64,000 nt of DNA from Thamnaconus septentrionalis (lineage: Eukaryota > Chordata > Actinopteri > Tetraodontiformes > Monacanthidae): NCBI GenBank assembly GCA_009823395.1, contig CM020501.1, positions 3,359,861-3,423,860 on the forward strand, given 5' to 3'. Positions within the stretch are counted from its first letter, which is position 1. Each line of letters starts with the position of its first letter. The translations under genes were made by a program, and so were the position numbers. Under the pieces are notes generated by a model. That model saw only the letters and a program-made list of their open reading frames with translations. It searched no databases and was not told where the DNA came from. This document shows, piece by piece, positions 56,850 to 64,000 of the stretch.

Positions 56850-57907
56850 GCGGCTGACGAAGCGGACATGTGCTACCATGTCAGGGTTGAAAACGGCAAA
56901 GGAAAAGAGCGGCAACATCTTGTTCAGGAGGAAGTGCAGCCAGGCGTGGAAGAAGTGCGAGCCAGCAGGATGGTGGGAGTGGGACAGCAAGGAGCATGGA
57001 CTAAATGGGAGACTGTTCTGCAAAGGATGTTCACCTGGTCAAACATCTGCAAAGCAGACTTCCATCGTATCAGGTTCTTAGTCCAGGCTGTCTATGATGT
57101 CCTACCAAGTCCAGCCAACCTCCACATCTGGGGCAAAATTGAAACACCAGCCTGTCCCCAATGTTCAGGACGGGGATCCTTGGAACACCGCCTCAGCAGC
57201 TGCTCGAAAGCCCTTGGAGAAGGGCGCTATCGCTGGCGCCACAACCAGGTGCTTAGGGCAGTTGCCGATAGCCTAGCCACTGCTATCAGCACCAACAAAT
57301 GTCACCACAAGCCAAAGACCATCATATTCCTCAGAGCCGGAGAGAAGCCCAACACTCCATCACGGGCAAAGTCTGGTCTCCTCACCTTCGCCACTGATTG
57401 GCAGCTTGAAGTGGACCTTGGCAAACAGCTGAAGTTCCCAACCATGATAACACCAACACGACTTCATCCAGACTTGATCATCCTGTCAGATTCCACCAAG
57501 CAGTTGATCATGCTGGAGCTCACAGTGCCCTTGGAAGAGCGCATGGATTAGGCCAACGAGAGAAAGTGTGCCAAGTGCCAGGAGCTGGTGGAAGAGTGCA
57601 GGAGGCAGGGTTGGAGAACTCGCTGCGAGCCGCTAGGGGTGGGTTGCGGAGGATTTGCAGGGCGTTCACTCAGCAAAGTGTTCACGCTGCTGGGCCTCAC
57701 TGGGGAGGCAAGGAGGAAGGCCATTAGATCCGCAACAGAAACTGCAGAGAAATCCACAAGGTGGCTATGGATGAAGAGGGGCAGAGTTGTGGGGAAATGC
57801 TGCCTGGACACAGGCTGGGGTCTGATCAATCCCCATCGGGTCACCTGGGCGAGGGTGTCTGATGTTGAAAGACCCGAAACACCCAATGACCCCAGGGTAC
57901 ATCACTA
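56850..57907 (+). mobile_element. 3' fragment of a non-LTR retrotransposon with restriction-like endonuclease (R2 superclade)
   Basis: A frame of about 345 codons resembles the C-terminal part of R2-type polyproteins. It has QQGAWTKWETVLQRMFTW, a zinc-knuckle CPQCSGRGSLEHRLSSC, the GRYRWRHNQVL segment, and a PD-(D/E)xK-like endonuclease core HPDLIIL followed by MLELTVPLEER. The reverse transcriptase part is missing, so the copy is 5'-truncated. One in-frame TAG at 57549-57551 breaks it, after which the same frame continues through ANERKCAKC and GFAGRSLSKVF to about 57907. It is therefore a dead copy. The exact clade (R2, R4, NeSL, Hero) cannot be told by eye. Confidence 0.7.
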
Positions 57908-58967
57908 ATGATGTGTCCCAGCACATCCGCAGGATGTATCTTTCACCCAGCTTTTGTCTCTCCAGTCACTTGGAACTTAATCCTCAGTTTTTGCGAGATG
58001 TGAACATTGATCCAATAATTCTGGGAAATTCTGCCCTGGATATTTTTTTTCTTTTCCTCTTTTAAATCATCAGGAATGGGAACCAATGGGAAACCTGGAA
58101 CTCTTACCAAGTGGCTCCACTGGGACTGAAGAAATCTGATTGGCTGCATTGGAAAGCATTGACAATGTTTTTTGTGTTTTGTTTAATTAATATAATTTCC
58201 TTCTTTTGCACTGTATTGTTTCTGTAATTATGCACATTTGGGATTAGTAACGGTGTCCACACCCCACCCTCTCTGAAACGACACCTTCCTTTAAGGGCCA
58301 GCGAGAGTTCACCGAGTCGTGCCCTGCGAGTCGGTTTTTACTGCCGTGTTAAAACACCGCAATAAAAAGCCGCAGTCGCCTGCAGCCTTTGTGGTGGCAC
58401 GGCGGGATGCAGGCACAACTCTTAGAACCGGCAGCACTGCAGCGTTAGGCGACCCGCCACGGATTACAAGGGCTCACAGGAGCGCCCCCTCCCCGGCCTG
58501 TGCCAACCCACCTGGAGCTCGAAGTCTGACGTGTGGAGCGCTCGTAAAAGGAAGTGAGAAACGGCAGGCAATAACAAGGTATGAGCAAAGCGATCATCGT
58601 TTTATGGGGTTTTATGAGGTAAAAAAACAAAAAAAACAAAGGGGTGGGGCAAAGTCCTAAAGACGGAGCTACGTTTGCAATTGGGGGATTTTTCAGCACA
58701 GATGCTGGTTCAGAATCAGAATATTACCGGGCCAATCAGTAGCCTCGGATTTGAGAAAAAGGCGGGAAGTCCAGCTTCCAAACAGGAAGTAATCCTCACG
58801 AGTACCCTCTGTCCATCCTGATTTACAAGATGTGGTTGTCCAATTGCTTCTCTGTCATAACTTAGTTTAATTTTTTTCCTTCTTAGCGACCCCCTGCTGG
58901 AATTTCCTGTTGGACTGAAAGCGCAAACTCGTCAAGCTCGAGCTAATGGCTAAAAGAACACTCTAGA

Positions 58968-59310
58968 CAGGCATGGGGTAAAAACTACAGCCTGGGAGCC
59001 ATATGCAGCCTGTTAAGCTTTTCAATCTGACCCGCTGAACTTTGAGAAATTGTATCAATAGTAATAGCTGTGTTTCATCCATTTTTGCAGTGTTGTAAGA
59101 GTCATTTCACTAAAGAGCTACTGTGAGGGGTGGGGCTTCAGAGAGACATATTTTGTTGCAATGCTTTTGTTCATTTTCAAATGACAATGAAAGCACATGT
59201 TTTCTACATATTATAAAACTTTTCCTCCTATGAGGTGGGTCACCAAAACACTCCATCCCTCTGCTCCTGCTTCGGCCCACTCTGTCAAATTTTAGAGCCC
59301 AGCTTGAGAA
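58968..59310. mobile_element. hAT-like non-autonomous element, opposite orientation to the 4359 copy
   Basis: The reverse complement matches the 4359 copy (GCAGGAGCAGAGGGATGGAG, TTTTGGTGACCCACCTCATA). The ends are degenerate. A short further piece of the family lies at about 16401-16485. Confidence 0.5.
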
Positions 59311-60225
59311 GGTCTATCTTCTCAGCCGCAAAAGACCGAAACAGTAAAACGCCACCATGCTAGTCATTGTTCTGGTCCAGAAGAATCCCACCGAGTGACG
59401 GCTCGTGTTTTACGACCCCGGGGCTGTTTTGGAAGCGAGCTGCGCCTTACGCAAGCTAAGCTGTCATGGCGAGACGTCGCAAGTGATAAACAGCTGGGTA
59501 GAAGGGAAAACACAACAATTTATCACGCTGACACCACATTTATGTAAATATGTATAAACCAGCCTGGAAAAATGGAGTGCGGAGGCGCTCCAGAAGAGTG
59601 TCGGCGGACCGTCCCGTTGCCAAAATGGCAAAATATGGGAGAAAATATGTGACGCGCCGGCCGTGTGGTGGCGTAACACACTTGTTGTTTTCAATGTGGG
59701 CAGCGGCGTGAAGCAACAAGCCAAAAAGCAAAACAAAAACAAAAACCCAACAGATAGGCACCGAGCGTGAATTGACAAAGTCACAGTTTGTCCAGCCAAG
59801 AGATAATAAATTAACTATTATTAAATAAATAAATCCAACAATGACGTCTGAGTTGTTTTCACCAGAACGGCCCTGGGAAAAATCTCTCAATCGACTGTGT
59901 TTTCTGTCAAAGTATTTGTTTTAACCGCCAGCGATTTTCGTGCTATTTAAACAAAAGGCTGGTGCAGGCTGTCGTGCCAGCAGCACAGCATCTGGGGCGT
60001 CGAAGTCGGGAGGGGGGACCGTCACAACGCCTGACATGACCTGTTTGGATGGCAGTTATGAGAGAGGATGGAGGAGGGACACAGAGGTTGTTGTAGGTGC
60101 TTTGGCTAAGGAGTTCACTGTGCTTCGTCCTAATTTAACCAGTTTAAAGCCACACTGGTCCCCCTACCCCTGGTGTTTGTTGTACATAGATCGATTGGAC
60201 TTTATATTTTATTGTTTATCTTGTA

Positions 60226-60392
60226 ACTACTGTATAGTCTAACCACTGTTAACTGTAAACTGTAACTACTTTATAGTTTATTTTTATTCTTCTATTTTCA
60301 CTTTTTGTATTGTTTTTTGACTGCTGCAACTGTGTAGTTTCCCAATTTGGGATCAATAAAGTTCAATCTAATCTAATCTAATCTAATCTAAT
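60226..60392 (+). repeat. Retroelement-like 3' tail with ATCTA repeats
   Basis: Ends TTTGGGATCAATAAAGTTCA followed by ATCTA units, the usual 3' end of several fish LINEs and SINEs. A similar tail (GAGATCAATAAAGTATCTAT) lies at about 45073-45110 in a gls intron. Confidence 0.4.
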
Positions 60393-61509
60393 ACTCAGTG
60401 CAAACAGTTTTCCAAAAGTTGAAGTGACAAAATTGAATGACGTATCTGTTTATTTCATTTTATCATTGATAAATCCATGTTTGTATGTTATTTTCATTCA
60501 AAAATCATATTCACATTTCAGATTCAGTAGTTCATTATTATTGTGATATAACGAATCAATGATACATTGTATTTTATAGGAGTTTTTTTATATTTATATA
60601 TATCTTAGTGGTAAGGTAAGCTTAGTTACTTCGATTTTTACATAAAATTGCAGCAGAACGCAAAAATATTTACTTCATGTCCTGCTTGTGGAATAATTTC
60701 GACTCTATCACTTCGATTCTAGGACTTACAAGTACTCTTGTATCTTTTTTTGTTGTCTTATCGATGTCCAAAAAACAAACAAAAACAATTTTCCATGTAA
60801 ATCGTGCAGTTGTTAGCCTCTGAAGCGCCGATAGAAAGCTGCGACTGTCCATGTTAAGGTCGTCCGGGTTGCGGCGCGTCCCCTCCACTGAGGCTCCCTC
60901 TTCAGTCTCCCCGTTGGCCTTCATTCGTTCCGCCTTAAAAAAAAAAATCCGCTCTTACAAAAAACAAAACAAAAAAAAAAACTAACAATGCGCGCCGCCG
61001 CCGCACTCACGTTCACACGACTACAGTGAGCGAAAGGGGGCGCTCGAGGCGGCAGCGTCTGCGAGTCTGCTGTCAAAGTCTCGTGGTGACGCGCGGCGCG
61101 CGGACGGCTTACATAAAGTCAAAGTCCTCCGAGGGACTATTTTTTTCTTCGGAGCACCAAAGTCGCCGTAGTCGCGTCGACGTGCTCGCACGTCGCCGTT
61201 TTGTGTGGGATTTTGTGACACTTTAGCAACATTCGGTGGCTATTTGGACTAGCCTCTCGGCGACAAGGAAACTTTTTCTTCCTCCTCCCTCCTCCTCCCT
61301 CCGTCTTCGTCCCTTCTTCTCCGACGACGACCAGGTTCGACCAAGGACCACCGAACAGCGCAGGGGATTTTCTTCCTATAGTTTGATTTCCCTTCCTGCC
61401 CCTCCCTCCACGGACTTTTATACATGTAAACAAAAGAAGAAGAAGAAGAAGTCTATTTCCGGGTATGTAAGTCGCCACCAGCCCGTTCACGTGTTTGACA
61501 AGACGCGGA

Positions 61510-61517
61510 TATAAAAG
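61510..61517 (+). promoter_or_regulatory. ahr: TATA box upstream of ahr exon 1
   Basis: TATAAAAG, 45 bases before the ATG at 61562. A CACGTG E-box lies at 61488-61493. If used, the 5'UTR would be only about 20 bases, so a start further upstream is also possible. Confidence 0.45.
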
Positions 61518-61561
61518 CTCCGTACTCGGCCCCCAAAGTCGCCCCACTGCCCGACTCCGCC

Positions 61562-61620
61562 ATGCTGACCAACCCGGCGCAGTACGCGGCGAAGAAGCGG
61601 AAGAAGCCGGTTCAGAAAAT
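61562..61620 (+). CDS. ahr: ahr exon 1, aryl hydrocarbon receptor (partial; continues beyond window)
   Basis: Ligand-activated bHLH-PAS transcription factor that pairs with ARNT on dioxin response elements. Only the first coding exon is inside the window: MLTNPAQYAAKKRKKPVQK plus two bases of a split codon (AT), followed by a canonical GTGAGT donor. The short start, a tyrosine, then a basic Arg/Lys run ending KPVQK with the intron immediately after, is the standard AHR exon 1 layout. The KKRKKPVQK form resembles fish AHR1/AHR2. The bHLH domain would be in the next exon, beyond 64000. Linkage to mfsd6, nab1 and gls (human 2q) favours the AHR2 lineage or its tandem AHR1 partner. The exon is short, so identity rests on 19 residues, splice phase and synteny. 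Confidence 0.72.
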
Positions 61621-64000
61621 GTGAGTTTATAACACAGTAATATAGAAACAACACACAAAACACACACAGCTTTGGCGGGCGTCCCGGTCCACTTTCTGCT
61701 CTCCTCACCATACAAGTCTGTGCGCCTGTGTCATTGTGTAGCGCTGGATAGAGAATTGGCGTAACAATGATTTTTATTGTAAGTCTCCGTGACCTTCTGA
61801 GCTCACTGGTATGTCCTATATTCATACGATGTTCCTGAAGGCGATCCGTCTGCTGATCCTTTGTTCCACTGTTATACCACTAACCAACAAATATCCCAGT
61901 TATTTCTGCACGGAGCTCGCGCAATGCATCCCCTCCACCACCACCACCAGCAGCCCACCACCCTCCCAGCTTGCATTGATTTATACCAAGAAACAATTCA
62001 TACTACTTTGCACCTCATTTGCAGCGAACTCGCCTGTTTTCAACTTGCAGCATGCAGCTGTGCAAAACACCTTCGTGCCCCCAACCCTCCTGCCGTCAAT
62101 CAGAATCCTAGAGGCCAGAAAATCTTATTTTTTTTGGTACAGTAAAGCATGAAAGGGCAAAGTTTAATCAAGATGCACTGGATTAACTCATGCACTTTAT
62201 TACTGTTTTTCATAGGAATGTCCTGTTGCAGTGCTGATGCATTGATGTGGATTTTATTTTGAAATGTACAATATGCAAAATTGTTTCTGGGGTTTTCCTC
62301 CTGAAAAGTTAGTATCACCCCAGAGAGAGCGGAAACATGCCTTTTTCTTTGTCGAGGGGGTGGGTAGTGGAAGGTGGGTGGGGGTCGTGGGAGGTGGTGA
62401 GGGGGGCTCTGTCCCTGGTTCTAATTGCAATTTGCCCGGTCCATAAAAGAGACTTGAGCCGCCTTGTGTGGCTTTTATGACAAATCTTCTGCGGCAACTT
62501 TTTTCATTTAGAAACAATCCCCCCCCCCCCCCTCCCGCTGTGAAAGCCTTAAACCAGAGCGTTGCATCATGGGCGAGCTGTTTGAGTTGTAATGACGGTG
62601 CTGTAACACGTTAATGAGCATCGGTGATAAATCTGCACAGTGGCCTTATCAACCTTTGACAGAGGATTTTTTTTTTTCCGGCTGTGAAGTTGATTCAATA
62701 GATGTGGTAACAGGATTAGTGGATTCAGCCGTCAGAATGAAAAGGCTCCTCTGAAATGTGCTGCGCCGCCACTTCAAGAGGTTGTTCTAAAGTCTCTTAG
62801 TAGCTGATTACAGCCGCCTTGATGGCGCTGTGAAAAAAAACATCGTTTGTGGTTCTTTGAAGCACTATTTTCCTACTCACAGACATCCTAAAGACTTTAT
62901 TTTCCCTTTGCATCGTCCTTCCATTGACGCTGCAAAGAAGGTGTGCGGGCGATGTAGGTGAAGTTGTGTTGAAATGTTTCCTTTCTGCACCTTTTTGCTA
63001 CCTTCAAAGATTTCAAAGCAGCATTTCGACCGCACGCCTCTTTGGTGACTCTTATTTGTCTTGCAGGCTTTCGAGGTCTTACTCTCAAAGTGTTTCACAC
63101 TTTGCTGAGTGGAAACAGTTTTTCTGACGCATCAGGCTTTACAAGATAACTTTCCCAGAGGTTCTCTTCCCCCTGCGCTCTGCTGAACTTTTAGCTTTAA
63201 TTAGAACCTCAGACGCACCACAGGGGGACACGTTGGATCTGTGCAGAACCGAGAACCCTCTGAGAACGTCGTCGTCCTGGCTTCAACTTTTCTTTGTACC
63301 CGTTTTGTGATTTTTAACTTTCACAAGCCCAGACGGGGGTCGTGTTAACGGCTCCGTCACAGAACCACAAGCTGGGCGGAGAACCACGAGTAGAACCCTG
63401 TCAGAACCGCGGTTTCAGTCTGTGTGTGTGTGTGTGTGTACGGCACTACCTGCATTAATCATAATCAGGATGTGGAGGGAGAGCGCTCTCACGCAATGTT
63501 TCCACGAGGGAGGAGGGAGGATGGCGTAATCTGAGACTCTGTTTTTTTTTCTCCTCCTCCTCCAACTGCTGCTGCTGCCGCCGCTGCTGCCACAACATAC
63601 TTTTTTCCCCATCTTCTGTCTCTCTCTCTTTCTTTTTTGGCTGAAGGTTGTTTCTTTCCTCCCTCCCTCTACACAAATTAACATAGTTTCGTGTCACGCA
63701 AACGCTTACATAAGTTAGCCATGTTTCCCTCGGCTCTGTTTTTTTTTTGTTTTTTGGGGAAAAAGTTTCTCTCGTGGAGTTCTTCTCTTTCTCTTTCTGT
63801 CCCTCACTTTTTTTTTCCTCGGAGCGGAAACGCTGTCAGAGGGAGCGAGTTACGATGAGTGGGCACTGCACCTCTGCGACTTCTGGGACTGCAGAACATT
63901 TAAAATAGGGGCCGACAGACGCACAAAAAAACACAGAGGTTCTTATTTTTTTCTGCAGCTCTGCATGGTTCTGGTTGGTGGTCCAAACAGAACCATGTGC
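61621..64000 (+). other. ahr: ahr intron 1 (5' part)
   Basis: No further exon is recognised to the end of the window. It contains homopolymer runs, a GT repeat (about 63420-63439), and a stretch at about 62560-62740 rich in TAAT-like motifs that could be regulatory. A long first intron before the bHLH exon is usual for AHR genes. Confidence 0.55.

Larger units (their letters stand above)
53571..61507. other. Spacer between alpha-tubulin and ahr
   Basis: No host gene is supported in this 8 kb. It holds an unclassified repeat also present in a gls intron (53683-53850), GT and CA microsatellites near 54.93 and 55.08 kb, a 34-bp perfect palindrome at 55877-55910, a hairpin at 56102-56130, the 3' part of an endonuclease-bearing LINE (56850-57907), a reversed hAT-like element (about 58968-59310), and a retroelement-like tail ending in ATCTA repeats (60226-60392). 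Confidence 0.6.

Noticed and set aside
56868..57551. Host gene call for the 227-codon frame
   Set aside because: The zinc knuckle plus endonuclease core and continuation past a stop fit a decayed LINE, not a host protein.
59464..60242. Frames of 100-116 codons upstream of ahr
   Set aside because: No recognisable domain, no splice or promoter signals, and the right part runs into a retroelement-like tail.

Overview
The window is nuclear DNA from a teleost fish, most likely a percomorph. Five conserved vertebrate genes all lie on the plus strand. Their introns are short and GT-AG. Intergenic DNA is packed with CA/GT, TC/GA, CTT, ATT and TA microsatellites, tRNA-derived SINEs, hAT-like and PIF/Harbinger-like DNA elements and LINE fragments. 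No bacterial, phage, plasmid or CRISPR feature was seen.

Layout: (1) 1-5059, the 3' part of mfsd6 (major facilitator protein), open at the left edge, with a 3'UTR to about 5590. (2) 5.6-22.4 kb, a long gene-free stretch with microsatellites, a diverged ~250-300 bp duplication, possible conserved non-coding blocks and probably the untranslated first exon of nab1. (3) 22436-28209, nab1 (EGR corepressor), 3'UTR to about 29985. (4) 30.0-33.5 kb, spacer with a 5'-truncated SINE. (5) 33763-48822, gls (mitochondrial kidney-type glutaminase), 18 coding exons, 3'UTR to about 50650. (6) 51162-53384, an alpha-tubulin gene with its TATA box. (7) 53.6-61.5 kb, spacer with a fragment of a restriction-like-endonuclease LINE and a 34-bp perfect palindrome. 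(8) 61562-61620, exon 1 of an aryl hydrocarbon receptor gene behind a TATA box; the rest of the window is its first intron.

The genes do not form one pathway; they are a conserved block. Human 2q32 carries MFSD6, NAB1 and GLS in this order, TUBA4A is at 2q35, and the fish AHR gene linked to human chromosome 2 synteny is the one mammals lost. The AHR exon therefore probably belongs to that lineage (AHR2, or its tandem AHR1 partner).

On the hunt: I found no undescribed molecular system. The most useful observations are reading-frame breaks in GC-rich coding sequence (three in nab1 and one at an mfsd6 splice junction) that look like base-level assembly errors, a GC-AG intron in gls, the absence of a recognisable GAC-type exon from the gls intron that should hold it (that intron carries a Harbinger-like element with clean ends), SINE insertions with readable target-site duplications, and the palindrome at 55.9 kb. 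All gene calls rest on reading translations and splice phases by eye against remembered family features; no database search was run.
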